The translations under genes were made by a program, and so were the position numbers. Below, piece by piece: positions 20,944-33,329 of a stretch of DNA of 64,000 nucleotides (within the stretch, counting starts at the first letter, position 1; every line of letters begins with the position of its first letter). The notes beneath the pieces are model-generated. The model was not told where the DNA came from. It did not search any database and worked only from the letters and a program-made list of their open reading frames with translations. The DNA is taken from positions 244,501-308,500 of the forward strand of contig BROG01000794.1 of NCBI GenBank assembly GCA_030159075.1, written 5' to 3'. Origin of the DNA: Atrina japonica. Its lineage: Eukaryota; Mollusca; Bivalvia; Pterioida; Pinnidae.

Positions 20944-21102
20944 TTTAACTGTAACTGCGGTCCTGTAACTTTGAGTGGCAAAATGATATAGATTCCCGGG
21001 AAATGACGTCAAAAAACAGTCCGTTACTATAACGACCTCTATGCTTTTGTAGGTATCAGTATCATTTTGCCACTCAGTCACAAGACCGCAGTTACAGTTA
21101 AA
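20944..21102. repeat. Short MITE/foldback, about 159 bp
   Basis: Arms of about 43-46 bp: TTTAACTGTAACTGCGGTC and GAGTGGCAAAATGATA on the left (20,944-20,989), with the complement at about 21,059-21,102. The loop holds GGAAATGACGTCAAAAAAC. Non-autonomous inverted-repeat element. Confidence 0.9.
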
Positions 21103-21224
21103 TAGTCTACTGCAATGTATTTATTCCATTTCTGAAAAACGATTACGATAAATTTCGTGTTCAGAAATGTTTTTTCATTATAATTAAAATGGTTTAGAGT
21201 TGGGTTTGTCAAAATGCCATCGGC

Positions 21225-21244
21225 CATAACTTATATTGCTTTAA
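21225..21244. repeat. Solo terminus of the TTAA element family
   Basis: CATAACTTATATTGCTTTAA is complementary to the left termini of the elements at 24,087 and 48,977, ending in TTAA. No partner end was found nearby. The Tc1 fragment begins immediately to its right. Confidence 0.5.
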
Positions 21245-21254
21245 ACTATTCAAT

Positions 21255-22077
21255 TGTTGCAATTGTATTCTACAGGCAGAAATACCTGGGGAATGTTCCG
21301 TCATATGCGCAATAATGAACGACACAAAGGGTCCAATGTAGCAGGGGTTGGCTCTTGACGTAGACGTCGTTCCATTTCACCTCAAACATGTTCTACAGGC
21401 GATAAATCCGGTGACATCGCAGGCAACGGTACCACATTCACATTTTGCTGCTGTAGATAGTAACTAACAATGAATGAATGAATGGAATAACGTGCCAGTT
21501 AAATTGCCCTCCACTATCACCAAAGGGGTCCTTCCGTGTGTTGTAATTCCACCCCAGACTGTAACGCTCCCTCCGCTGAATAACTCAGGCGTCATTGTAA
21601 CATTCTCCGGCACGACGGTAAGCACGATGAAATCTCGACTCATCCATAAGCAGAATTTCCACCCAATTTCTGTTATAGAAACGACAATGCCTCCTACACC
21701 ATGCTAACCTTGCAACACGGTGACAGCAGAGCAGAAATAGGATGGATAGCAGTACGTTGAGGAGGGATGTTGGCTCTCGCAATCTGTTCCTTACGGTGCG
21801 ATGACTTATCCGTAGAAGCCCAGGGATGCTTCTAGCGGTCAAAGAGGTCGATTGGAATCGATAACGTAAATGTGACGTCCGTATATACGCATCTTGCCGA
21901 CGTGACATCACACACAGGCGTCCTGATCGTGGGCGGTCCAAAACGGTGCCAATTTGCTAATATCGTCTACATAAAGCATTTACAGTGTTAATGTGAAGTT
22001 GCCACATTGCTTTGAAACATACCAGCTTACAGCATCCCAATAGCACGCAAACGATCATTTACAATGATGCGAGGCAT
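21255..22077 (-). pseudogene. Tc1-like transposase, decayed
   Basis: Family role: cut-and-paste transposition at TA sites. On the minus strand from ATG at 22,077: MPRIIVNDRLRAIGML, then a stop; helix-turn-helix remnants; DRPRSGRLCVMSRRQDAYI and SIPGLLRISHRTVRNRLRE (second HTH); the catalytic region with VEILLMDESRFHRAYRR (second Asp); then MSPDLSPVEHV (catalytic Glu) at about 21,380, and REPTPATLD. It ends near 21,255 with RNIPQVF. Several stops and frame changes are spread throughout, so it is long dead. Terminal inverted repeats not recognised. The length, about 270 codons, is somewhat short of a full Tc1 transposase. Confidence 0.85.
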
Positions 22078-24086
22078 CTCTCAAATCAAAATTTTATTCC
22101 AAGGACCAATGATTTTTGTTTCAATACATCGAATACTGTCAATGAATGCAAGAAATTCTAATCGATTACTAACCACGGGTGGCTTAGGCTCAAAGTCCCA
22201 GAAAAGCGTGTTGTGGCCATCAAAGCGAATCAAACATGATATTTAACAAATTCTGTACTCAATCACGCGTTTAGTATAATAATTATGCCTCTAAGAAGAG
22301 CGATCAAACAATACTTTTTATGTTTTTATTTCACTTATAGGTATACATAGTTTCTTTTTCCCGCTAGTATATAAACAATATATCTAATAATCAAAGTTAG
22401 GATTTAAAATTTGTACATACAAAATGCTGAGAAAAAGTAGGTAAATAATTTTTCTAAATATTTCAAATCTTTTAGAGCATTCATGGTAAGTCATTTCTGA
22501 ATAAAACGTATACGGTAAAATCAAAATATATCTCATTATTTCATTGTTTACTTGTTCATATTGTTCAAATTTTCAGTAGTTTAAACTGAAAATTAATTTC
22601 TATATATCACTATTACCTTTTCTGTACATATTAAAGAATCAAATTTAACTTTATATCCTGCAAAATTTATCAGTACTATAAAACGAATCGATGGAAATGC
22701 ATAACAAACCCAGAAATTACAAAACAATTATGCAAAATAAACAAAATCGTATTGGAAATGAAATAACTATTTTAGTAGTTAAAGTTTTTTTAAATATTGT
22801 AATCTATATGGAATGTATAGAGAAAAATAAAATGTTTCCTCACTTTTGTCCCTGTACTGCAACAACACTAATACATTATAAAATTAGGATTTCAGGTGTC
22901 CATTCTTGGAATTTGGTTAGATCATCATCACACATACATGTAGCAACAGACTGATATATATATATATACTGTATGTAAAAATATACACTAACATAATGAA
23001 AAATAAAATACCAATTGGCATAAAACTATATATTATTCAAATGGTAACCAACAATTGTAAAGTTTAATGATAAAATTATTTAATACATATTAATTCAAAA
23101 CTATCAAAGAATTATCAATAAAACAATATCTTTAACATTCTATTTAAATTTAGCAGACAGAATACACAGGAATATTTGTAGGATTGACATCGACCTGGAT
23201 TTATTGAAAAATAATTTCTGTAGAAAATAACCAAATATCGATCCTAATTTATTCAATATCCAAAATGACTTTATTTATATGTTTTCGGGGTAGATGAGCT
23301 AATCGAAAATAATATATCATATTATCGTCTTTAATTTGTCAAATACTAAGCAATTTATGTTTTGGTTAAAATTAAGCTGTGACAGACAATTAACCCAAAC
23401 TTTATACCCATGATCTTCTATCTCAATTTTGGGAATACAATAAAGCGGAAAAAAACTACAGTCAAATCGATATATAATGAAATCAAAGGGTTATTTATTT
23501 TTTTCTAAATAAACAGGTTTTTCAAAATAACCGGGTTAAAATGGGAATAAAGTAATTTGGCTGGGGAATCAAAATAATTTCAAATAAAGTGGGAGTTGAA
23601 TGTAACATATTTAAAAATATAAATGGGCTCGACTGTAAATATTCCAGTGGTCTTCTGTCTAGCTATTATCATACTAGATGTCAAGTTAAAATATTGTTGA
23701 ATTTATATTGATATCACCTTTTAAATTACTATTTTAGCATAGGAGCTAATCAATATTATACATGTAAACAAAATACCAAAGTTATAATGCCCGAGATACA
23801 AGATCCATGGGAATTGTGTCAACAAGGTAAACACAATAGTTAAACCAAATTTTTGATACAATTGATACAAGAAGACAGACATCGCCAATTCATATACTGT
23901 TATTCTCCATGGGATCCAGACAAAATCTGATATATAAAATGATCAACATGGAACTAAAAGCATTAGATTAACATATGTGTTATGAATATCTATTATGTTC
24001 TTATTCGATCATCTCTTTCGAACATAAATCATTTATAAAATAAAACAAACACACTGGAAGGATCTGAAGCGCTCTGAGTAGTGCAT
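22078..24086. other. AT-rich DNA, no feature seen
   Basis: No coding sequence or clear repeat on either strand. A short (TA)n at about 22,953-22,966. Confidence 0.6.
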
Positions 24087-25008
24087 TTAAAGCGATATAA
24101 GCTGTCGTAGATTATAAAAAATACATGCCCATTTTGTGTAAAATTTTATGTCGTATATATCCCAAAAAGGCCATCTGGTGATTAGAATATCAAATGCATG
24201 CGTATAATTGCCCCAGACTTACTAAAAGTAACCCGTAATATTAGATTGATATCATTCTGGCCATTACACATTGACTTTCGGTAATCCTTATGAAGATTAC
24301 TGAGTGTCCAGTAACGACATGCTATTTGAAGTTAATATATATATTCTATTCTTATCACCCTTTGCCCTTTTCCCGCACATCACTATTTCATACCTAAATC
24401 AGGCAAAGTTGGTCTTTTCCGTCTTTTCGAAACATTCATTTCTGAAATTGTCAAGTGGCGGGTATACATGTATCAGGTGATCGGGCATTGTCAGCATTTA
24501 TTTCAGGGTTACATTAAAGACTGGAAAAATTTCTTTTAGTGACCTGATATTTTTATTAATATATTGATCTGATTTGTTTCAGGTATTTAATATAGCGTTG
24601 AAAAGCAAATATTTTACATAATACATGTACTTTTCAATAAAAATCAAGTACAGTATTTTAAAAGTAAATATAAAACATAAAAATCGGCCGATTTTAACAC
24701 ATCAAATTGTGTCAAGATCTGTGATTGCTGATAGATCAAGCATTTAAAGGACCGAGATCCGCCTGACTGATTTACGAAGCACATTTGATATGGCGAAAGA
24801 ATTTATCTGAAAGGTCATTGGATACGGAAATACAACCGGACTTTTTTAGGTATGGGAAAACTTAAATTCTAATAAAACAAATAACTCAAAAAAGAATATC
24901 TTTTACAACCATTCAAGTGTTTGACGACACACATTTTGTCATATTCTCGTCTATAAGTTATATGTCATAGGACAAAAATTATCATTCTGACAGCTTATAT
25001 CACTTTAA
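24087..25008 (-). mobile_element. TTAA-bounded inverted-repeat element, copy 1 (internally deleted)
   Basis: TTAA at 24,087-24,090 followed by AGCGATATAAGCTGTC. At the right end the complement of AGTGATATAAGCTGTC is followed by TTAA at 25,005-25,008. The interior aligns, in inverse orientation, along nearly its whole length with 48,977-50,010. Compared with that copy it lacks about 170 bp around the 5' part of the small ORF. TTAA target sites are typical of piggyBac-type elements, but the termini do not start with CCY, so superfamily is unassigned. Confidence 0.8.
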
Positions 25009-25522
25009 CATATAAATGATAGAATAGTAATCAGGAACACTTAGCTTTGTCCCGAAATCTACAAAATACAAGTTTTGTCATTAATTGAGTTCAAAATGAA
25101 TAAAGTAAATCCATAACAGGAAAGTAAAAAATACATGAAATATAATGACAATGGGTGGGTGGTTCCTTTATTGTCCAAAGACGTGTTAATGCACGTAAGC
25201 AGTGCCTTCGAATTGCAAATATCTTACACTCAATCGAAATATTAACTACGGTATCACAAAATACCCTTGCAATAACCATGAATACCTGTATAACAGGAAT
25301 TACAACTACGGGTATATTTATAAACTAGCCAATCACAGCTAATGTAAACAACAAACACATTTTTATGTAACGTTGATAAATAATTCAGTTCTCCACTGGC
25401 CAGTTCAAACATACCAGTGCATTTGATAACATATTGTCTATACAATAATTTTTTTTATTTCCTAACTTGTCTTCATTAATATAATAAATTTATTGTCCTC
25501 CAGAGGGAAATATAGTTATGAG
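25009..25522. other. AT-rich DNA, no feature seen
   Basis: No ORF with coding character. Confidence 0.55.
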
Positions 25523-25736
25523 TAAATACAGTAAACACACTTAATATTCACAAATTTTTCGGCCCCTTCACCTTTATCAAGTGAAATACGACAATATCTA
25601 TCAAGGCTGCATAATAAACAGCTTCATTGCAAATGTTTATTTATGTTTATCAATTACAATGATCAATTATCGTCTTTCACTTGATAAAGTCCAAGGGGCC
25701 GAAAATTTGTGAATATTGAGTGTGTTTACTGTATTT
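25523..25736. repeat. MITE of about 214 bp with long inverted repeats
   Basis: Arms of about 70 bp. The left begins AATACAGTAAACACACTTAA and carries TTCGGCCCCTT and TTATCAAGTGAAA. The right is its complement, ending GTGTGTTTACTGTATT. Few mismatches, so fairly young. Confidence 0.92.
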
Positions 25737-26849
25737 TTCATTCATTATATATATAAAAAAAATTAACAAATTTCGGACTAATGATACAATGTAGTGTGTG
25801 GCATCGTAAATACCACCCAAGCTTAATGAGCAAGATGTATGGGTATCAAAATTCCTGATAGAGTGTGTGTGGCACTACTGTGAAATCCAGCCAAGAAAGA
25901 TTGCAATGTAGTAATGCCTGTGAATGTAAACTTTAAAACATGTATAACTAAGTATTTATCAATCTCGTTGTAATGTGCTTAAATCGTTCAAACACACTTT
26001 GTGGGTCATATATATAACAACAATATATTTGTCGATGTTTATTTAAAGAGTATTGAAGTATTTAATCAGCATACTTAAATAAATGGTTATGAAGGCATAT
26101 CAAACCTGTCATATAAATAAGAAGCAGTCCCCTTATTAACAGGTGAATTCAGGAATGTAGGTTTTGGAATTTGTACCAATTAAAATCTGAATTGAAGTGT
26201 GTAAAATTTCCTGATCTTAATTAACTTTGGTAGACTTGAATTTTGAAAAAGTTTCTAGAAAGACAACTAATTTTCAGAAAACCGATTCATAATTGCTTTT
26301 ACTTGTTTTATCTATGTTAACTTAAACATTTTATTAATTTTATCTATGTCCATTTAAACAAATCATTTTTTCATCAAAGCTTTTATATTATGTTTATATT
26401 TCTTTAACAATATTTGATAAGTGGTAGATAAGATCATGTTTTCTTTCCGAATGTCAGGATTTATAAAAGGATTCAATTATTTGTTTCATATCATCTCAAT
26501 TCCAAAATTAAAATTACAATACATTAAACAATGTTATAGAAAAAAATCATGACCAGTGTCCCTGTTTTGCAAGCAGCAGATTTACCCACAAAAATGTTAA
26601 CAGTTATGTGACATAAGATGGAGTACCCTTTTTCTCTATCCTATCAATATCTTTAAGTAAATGCCTTGAAGTTTAAACTTTTTCTTGGCATTTTTTTTAA
26701 AAAAATGAATCACTGTAGATAATAAACAATCTAAATCCAACCTATTTCTACTTTAGAGTCTACACTAAGTGCACATAATATCATACAAATACAATATAAG
26801 AGAGTTTCAGTAAGTAAAAATTCAATCATTATATAATCTACACAGTGAA
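25737..26849. other. AT-rich DNA, no gene
   Basis: Nothing supported beyond low-complexity A/T tracts. Confidence 0.55.
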
Positions 26850-26984
26850 TAGTAGACAGATATGTAATCAATAGACTGGTCTAAATAATAGACAGATATG
26901 TAATCAATAGACTGGTCTAAATAGTAGACAGACAATAGACTGGTCTAAATAGTAGACAGACAATAGACTGGTCTAAATAATAGA
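26850..26984. repeat. Minisatellite, about 4 copies
   Basis: Units AGTAGACAGATATGTAATCA + ATAGACTGGTCTAAATA (about 37 bp), then a shortened form lacking TATGTAATC (about 28 bp). Confidence 0.92.
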
Positions 26985-28399
26985 AAAGAGCATACTATCT
27001 AGATACCTAGGGTTGAATGGATTAATATCAGACAGATTTTAATACTGTATATATGTCTCTGTTTGCACGCCTACTTTCGCCTCTGCTTATTTTCGCCCTT
27101 TTACGACAGAAAACATATTCATTCCTTCTTAAAGCCCTTATGTCTTATGTACACACTCATGTATGTCCATGCTTTACTTATTTATGTAGAAAAATTTTCC
27201 TTTCAATCTAAATTCAACCTCTCTCATCTAAAGATGAAAATAAAACAGCAGCAAACATTTCAAGGTATCCCCTTTAACCCTTTCTATACAACCTCCCGTG
27301 ATTATAAATAGCAACGTTACTTAATACTATGCAAGATTTATCCCTTTACATATGGGACCTGCTTTTGATTAACCTTTAACCCTTTCTATACAACCTTCAG
27401 TGATTATAAATAGCAATGTTAACTAATATTCCAAATCTAGAAACAGTATGTGCAAATAAATATGAGGCCACAGTTACTGAAAGGTACCCAGCTACGTACT
27501 GGAAATTATAACTGGTTATATGGATTCATATAAACAATAATAAAAATTATCAATAATTAAAATGATTGTCAATAATATCTACAGTTACTGTCATCTCCAT
27601 TAACCTAAAAATCTAAAGCAAGGTTATCAGCGGCATTCAGAAATAACATAATAAGATCACATATCTTCAAAAAGTTTTCATAGAGTGCTCTCAGAAAACA
27701 GTGATAATTTAGGGAATGTACAATGAGTTAAAAGAATTCAATGTGACATGAATCTCTATTTACATTATGGCCATAAGTCAGAAATATTGTTCATGTATAA
27801 TCACCATGAACAAAATAATCACAGTTTGGGGGGACACTGATTAATATAGAGTAATATCTAAGTATTTGGACAAACAAACCTCTGAATAATCCAAAGATGG
27901 GCTAAGGTAACATGGACATGATGCTGGGATATCACTAGCTGACCAATAACACCTACTTCACAATAAAATGAATTAGCATTGCCACCACCTATATTAAAAA
28001 CTAAGACTTTTCATTGATGTTTCTCACCAAATTGTGTTTTCACTAACCAATACAACTTTATTGGTGTATCCAGGACATCCTGAAGCTTTATACTTAGGTA
28101 TCTGGGATTGTATATCCTTACAGCTGTCCAATCCAACTGTTTCATGTATTTATATTCCAAATAACAATTTGTCAGAAACAAACATCCCATCAATATCAAT
28201 AACATTATATGATGCTATAGTCATTACTAAATAACTTATTTTATTCTCCCATTACTTTTATGAAATTTCGTTTTTCACTGAACAATTTTCTAAATTTCCT
28301 GACAGTTCACCAACCTTGTAATAATGCATGACTTTTCTAGGAATGAGGTTATCCTTTATCTGACATCGTATAAATAACGTATTTAGTTGATTGATATAT
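26985..28399. other. AT-rich DNA with one local duplication
   Basis: About 55 bp are repeated at about 27,256-27,320 and 27,376-27,430 (AACCCTTTCTATACAACCT, then GTGATTATAAATAGCAA). No gene. Confidence 0.55.
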
Positions 28400-28720
28400 A
28401 ATAAACACAACATCAAAGTTAAAGCTTTGCAAAAGAAATGCTCAAGATAATTATATCTGACAATGAGACTTCATCTGTTGAACTTAAATTGAAAATAGAT
28501 GTAGACTTCCGGAACAAAAAGTGGTATCATAAAAGGCCAAGAAATAGTCTAAAAGTATTACAAAATATGTCTTAAAGTAACCACAGTAAAAAGGTGACTA
28601 TCTTAGCTTTTAAGGACTTTGAAATTTAAAAGGCACAATACAATCGAAATAATACTTTGGTATAAAATAAATACCTGGCATAGCAATATCAGGTATGGGG
28701 TTTATGTATATCATTGAGGA
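28400..28720 (-). repeat. Repeat R2, diverged inverted copy
   Basis: The complement carries CTTCATCTGTTGAAC-type words, GATACCACTTT, and AAAGCTAAGATAGTCA plus TTTTATGATACC, matching the 18,648-19,105 pair including its spacer. Confidence 0.65.
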
Positions 28721-29308
28721 CTAATTCAAAGAAGATTTGTCATTACGATATTTTAAAGAAACATAGACTGTTTGATGAAGTTCATCACAATGAATTTACT
28801 TAATAAATGTTATGATATAGGGTAATGGGACTGGTTCATGTACCATGTGAAAACCGATAATGTTTGAGCGGTACTAGTATCTCCAATGGTGATGGAACCT
28901 AACCTTCTCGCTAAAATGACGTTAGCGCAGGATATTGTCTTCTAGTGTGATTCCATCACTAATAGAAACAATAGTCCAGCACAAACATTATCAGGTATCA
29001 CGTGGTATGTGAATTAGTTCCATTAATGTTCTTCATTGTACCTGTGCATTTGGTATGAAGAAAATAGACAATAATGGGACTAATTCATATTTCCAAATCA
29101 GATTCTATATCAAGCAGAGACAATTCCTGATATGAAATAATCTAAACAAGAGACTAATTATATATATATACTGAAGACAACACACAATTTCGAACAAATT
29201 ACAATTATGGCATTATGTAGAGTAAAATTACAAACATGGTTATTCTAACAAAAATGACATAAACTCAGTTCTTTTTTCTTAAATTAAATATTGCAGTAAA
29301 ATTAACAA
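28721..29308. other. AT-rich DNA, no gene
   Basis: Nothing supported. Confidence 0.5.
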
Positions 29309-31357
29309 GCAGACCAAGAGGGCCTTGATCCCTCACCTGAGAACCATCTACAAATGTATAAAGAAGACCAAGAAGAATATATACATGTAGACCATTATCT
29401 GACCAAGAAGCAAATTGAATATTGCAATTTTAAGAAATTCATACAAATATCTAAAAACTACATTTCAGCAAAATTCTTAAACAAAAACATTTTACAAGTA
29501 AAACACATTAAAAGAATGCATCATAGTGAATGCAAGGGGAGATAATTGAGGAAATCATGCAAAAATGAATGAAAAGGACAAAGTCTGAAAAGATTTCAAA
29601 AACACGTCAAAAATTAGTATTTCGATTTCTATGAAAAATACAAACTTGAATGATACATTCATGTAGATCACTCAAAAACAATCTGTTTTTCAATTAATGT
29701 AGCGGTTCTTGAAAAGAAGATTTTTAACAAGGGATACCTTATGTAACCTATTTTACCCCAACCCGGATCCACCGCCAGAGCCAATCTGACTGTAAACTAA
29801 ACAATCGGTAGAGGATCTTGAGTACTTGCTTCCTGTACAGTTTCATCAAAATTATTCCAGTGATTTGGAAACAAAACATGATAGTGTGAAAAATGCAATC
29901 TGCCCACTCTTTTTTTTTTGCAGTTTAAAAAAATTCATAAAAAAATCTAGAAATTAATTTTCAACAAAAACATTTCTTCACTTAACAGCGAGTAAAACAC
30001 ATTAAATGAATGCATCAAAGTGAATGCAAGGGGAGATAATCGAGGAAATCATGCAAAAATGAATGAAAATGACAAATTTAAATAAATGATAAATTTTTCA
30101 ATTTATGTAACAGTTCTAGAGAAGAAGATTTTTAAAGAGGGGTACTGCATGTGACCTATTTTGCTCCACCCCAGAAGCTTTATTCACAAAGAAACTTTAG
30201 TCTAAGTCCAAGACTTACACTCAAGTGTACTCTTACGTCTACACTTAAGACATATTCACAAACGTACTTGTAAGTCCGGTCATCAGTCTTGCACGTAAGA
30301 CCAATATTTACGTTAGCAATGGACATTTGTGTCTGCGTAATACCACCGAACCAGCTGAATGCCAGAATCTAATGGTCTTCTTACCGTACCAAAATAATAC
30401 AGTTGTTATATTTCAATCACAATGGAGTAATAATTATGTGGACACCACAAATATAAACAAATTCTGCTAACAATAACACCAAATTCATCCCACACTGATT
30501 TCATTCTTAACTAAAATCGTGTGTGTGGTATACAATTTATATAATTCTATGACAAAACAGAGTCAAGCGTTTGGGTTTTGACATCAAGCACAGTTTAGCA
30601 GATGTTTTTGTTTATTTCTATAGAGACAACTGACTTGAAAAAGTGCATCTGCATGTGCACCTAAAAATTCGCAAATTCTGTGAAAAAACACAAGTTGGTA
30701 AGGCCAATATAATAGAATAATAGGCAAACACGACTATTTTTTGATGTGTGTCAGTCTGTCTAGTGAACAAATTAATAGAAATATTTCAGAATGTTTGTGC
30801 TAAAAGACTCACCCTGCAATAGGCCTAGTTATATAGCCTATACACGATGGTTGTGTAAGAGATTTTCCAGATATATGTGCATGACGACTGTGTAAATAGA
30901 CTCATCCCTTCTGCCATACTAGATATTTACTCTACACATTTGACCTAAAATAATAATTTGTCCAGTACCATACTGTAATATCATTTGTTTAGTTGCTTAC
31001 AACAATAAAGTTATACTTAAGAGTGGTTGGAGTTGTCTTCGACTTACACACAATTTTTACATTTAGTATAAGTCTAAGTTTCTTTGTGAATATGGATGTA
31101 CTCTTAGAGTTGTACTCAAGTGTAGGTCTTTAACATAAATTTCTTTGTGAATGAGACCCCAGATCCATCCCTGGGCCGATCTGGCTGAAACCTATGAACT
31201 CTCTATGAGCACTTGCTTCCTGTAAAGTTTCGTCAAAATCCCTTCAGTGGTTTCATAGAAAAAATAAAAAAAGTTTATGGACAGATGGACGCCGCACGAG
31301 GGACGGGGAGTAATCACAATAGTTCACTTGAGCCTTCAGCTCAGGGGAGCTAAAAAC
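29309..31357. mobile_element. Non-autonomous repeat ('AGAGGGCCTTGATCCCTC' family) hosting a nested insertion
   Basis: The left end AGAGGGCCTTGATCCCTCAC and right end TTCAGCTCAGGGGAGCTAAA are the paired ends of a family that recurs in variant form at 33,331 and 36,075. The interior has two diverged tandem parts (about 29,500-29,900 and 29,985-30,170 plus 31,163-31,350) sharing GAATGCAAGGGGAGATAAT and GAAATCATGCAAAAATGAATG. A 982-bp element is inserted at 30,174. No coding capacity. Confidence 0.75.
30175..31156. mobile_element. Nested non-autonomous DNA element, 982 bp, with target duplication
   Basis: Terminal inverted repeats TTATTCACAAAGAAACTTT / AATTTCTTTGTGAATGAG. The flanking direct repeat ACCCCAG (30,168-30,174 and 31,156-31,162) is a target duplication of 6-7 bp. 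Removing the unit reconnects the host repeat, as comparison with the related segment near 29,755 shows. The right end carries an internal duplication of TTTCTTTGTGAAT and CTCAAGTGTA words. No ORF. Confidence 0.85.
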
Positions 31358-32145
31358 GTGTTCACCTGATGTCATTAGCACATTTTTTCCTTATCTTTGA
31401 AAATCATTATCACATAAAGTAGAGAAAAGAAAGGTGGTCAGCTTCATGTTAACAAAACTGACACAAACATACAAGCATAATATTTAACAAACAAATAAAA
31501 AAGATATATATAAGTGGAATTCAAATAATTAAATATGTCACTGGATTGAAGATGAAAGCTTGCTGTAGTTTATATCAAATCATTCCTAGGGGTTGATGGC
31601 TTTTGCATATTTTACACATATCTTCCAGAAACCAAAGACAATTGTATCTAGGGTTGACTGTATTAATTTTGATACACATAAATGACATTGATCACTTGCA
31701 ATTTTGATGCATTTTAAACAGTCCCTTATCAAAATGTCAAATAAAAGATTGAGATTTACTCAAAATATTACTGGGAAACCAATTGTTGACATACCTGACC
31801 CAAATAAATACGAATCACTTATTCTGTTTGTATCTTCACAAGCAAGAAGTATGGTCAAAAATTAAATTTTGAGAAAATTTAAGTTTTGGGTAATTACTTA
31901 ATTAGTTGATGTACACCAAATAACAATACAGAATAATAGTGTACAGTTTGTCCTTTTTCTGTATCATGGACTTACAATCTGTTTAAAGACCTCACACAGC
32001 ATCAACCTAAAGCTCTTTTTATCCTGGTGCCTGAATCTTAACTAACAATTTTGGAAACAATGGTATGAATGATATTTTTCAGTCCATGGAAATATTCTAT
32101 GACAGAAAAAAAATGTATTATATGAAATTCTGTGAAAGAACAAAT
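31358..32145 (-). other. 3' flank and probable 3' UTR of the HtrL-like gene
   Basis: Lies directly downstream of the stop codon at 32,146 on the minus strand. AT-rich, no repeats noted, no clear canonical AATAAA close to the stop. Transcript end not determined. Confidence 0.45.
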
Positions 32146-33015
32146 TTAATGAGGGACTTGATGATACATTACATAACCAAGGTAAAACCAGGGATTGGAA
32201 TTGATAACTTTTCTCTGTCCTGGAATATATAGCTGAACATCTACCTCTAGAGGATGTTTTTTTCTTTCAATTTTAGAGTACATTGCATATAAGATATGTT
32301 GCTCAACATTCATTAACCCCTGGTCCAAGAATCGCAGTGTTGCTATTTTGTACTGCTCTGCAAATTTCAGAATAGTACTTGGAGTACCTAAAAACAGTCC
32401 ACCACCAATCCAATTTCTGTTTTGGTATATGATTGTTTTGGGCATTATGTTCTCTAATTTTACTTGATATACCCGAGTCACACCAATTTTACTGCTATCG
32501 AAGTCGTCAGGAACTTCCATCCAGAATTTTTTTTTACTTCCGGCTATGTCTCTGAAATATCCAACATCAAACCAGCAATAATAATCTGTGCCAAAATATT
32601 TCTTTTCAGCTGCATCAGCCAGTATTGGCTGTTTAGAATGTGTCAAGCTTGTGTATTCAGGAATGTAAGTATTTGGATAGTGTTTAGGGTATCCAGGGGT
32701 AGAGTATAACTTTTTTATTTTAGGAATTATTTGAAACGGCCACAATGAATCTCTTGAAATCTGAATATATTTTGTTTTGGTTGAATAATTGGCTCTCACT
32801 GATCGAAAAACATTCTCCATTGCTATTGTATCTGTGTAAATTACCATATTATTCTCCAAGTAACCAAAGATTTTCAACCAGTTTGAGTAAGTTCTATTTG
32901 TCCGCATTTGAGAAAAACCCCCTTTTGGAAATTTTCCTATATCAAAAAAAGCTGTTACTATGGTAACACTTCTGTTGGTTCCTTTCCATTCATCTGTCAC
33001 TAACTGCAAGGGATC
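32146..33015 (-). CDS. HtrL/YibB-like type II membrane protein, terminal exon (residues 59-347)
   Basis: A TTTTTTTCTAATTCAG acceptor (ending 33,016) opens an intact 289-codon frame in phase 0, and exon 1 at 38,841-39,014 ends in phase 0. The domain resembles the HtrL/YibB family, glycosyltransferase-like proteins linked in bacteria to lipopolysaccharide-core loci and found in several invertebrates. Motifs: SVTIVTAFFDIGKF (about 75-88), MVIYTDT (115-121), YYCWFDVGYFRD (203-214, a likely acidic active-site or metal motif), IGGGLFLGTPSTILKF (261-276) and DQGLMNVEQHIL (289-300). Sequons NRS (72) and NYS (134). The 870 bp carry no frame break, in contrast to the Polinton genes. It probably acts in the Golgi lumen on glycans; substrate unknown. 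The apparent start at 33,009 is a TTG inside the exon, not an initiation codon. Confidence 0.85.
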   Translation of the reverse strand, partial: DPLQLVTDEWKGTNRSVTIVTAFFDIGKFPKGGFSQMRTNRTYSNWLKIFGYLENNMVIYTDTIAMENVFRSVRANYSTKTKYIQISRDSLWPFQIIPKIKKLYSTPGYPKHYPNTYIPEYTSLTHSKQPILADAAEKKYFGTDYYCWFDVGYFRDIAGSKKKFWMEVPDDFDSSKIGVTRVYQVKLENIMPKTIIYQNRNWIGGGLFLGTPSTILKFAEQYKIATLRFLDQGLMNVEQHILYAMYSKIERKKHPLEVDVQLYIPGQRKVINSNPWFYLGYVMYHQVPH

Positions 33016-33329
33016 CTGAATTAGAAAAAAAAATTAACTTATTAAAATGTCTGAATACATCATACGTGTAAATATATCATAAACATAATATTTTATGTAT
33101 TTGGAAATGTTACTGGAGGAGATGGATGTTTAGGAATTTATTTTATGTTGTTTATATTACATTTTGTATCATGCTGACTTTTTGATTTGTTGATTTAGTG
33201 TTTGGAGACCAGGTCTCCTGATAAACCAATGGCATTCAAATGGGTACCAATTGTGCCCCTTTATTAGCTGACCTACTCCTTTATTCATATGAAGCAGACT
33301 TCATTCAAAAGCTCTTGCATCAAAAGACA

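Noticed and set aside
21474..21707. 77-codon plus ORF
   Set aside because: Antisense shadow of the Tc1-like transposase remnant.
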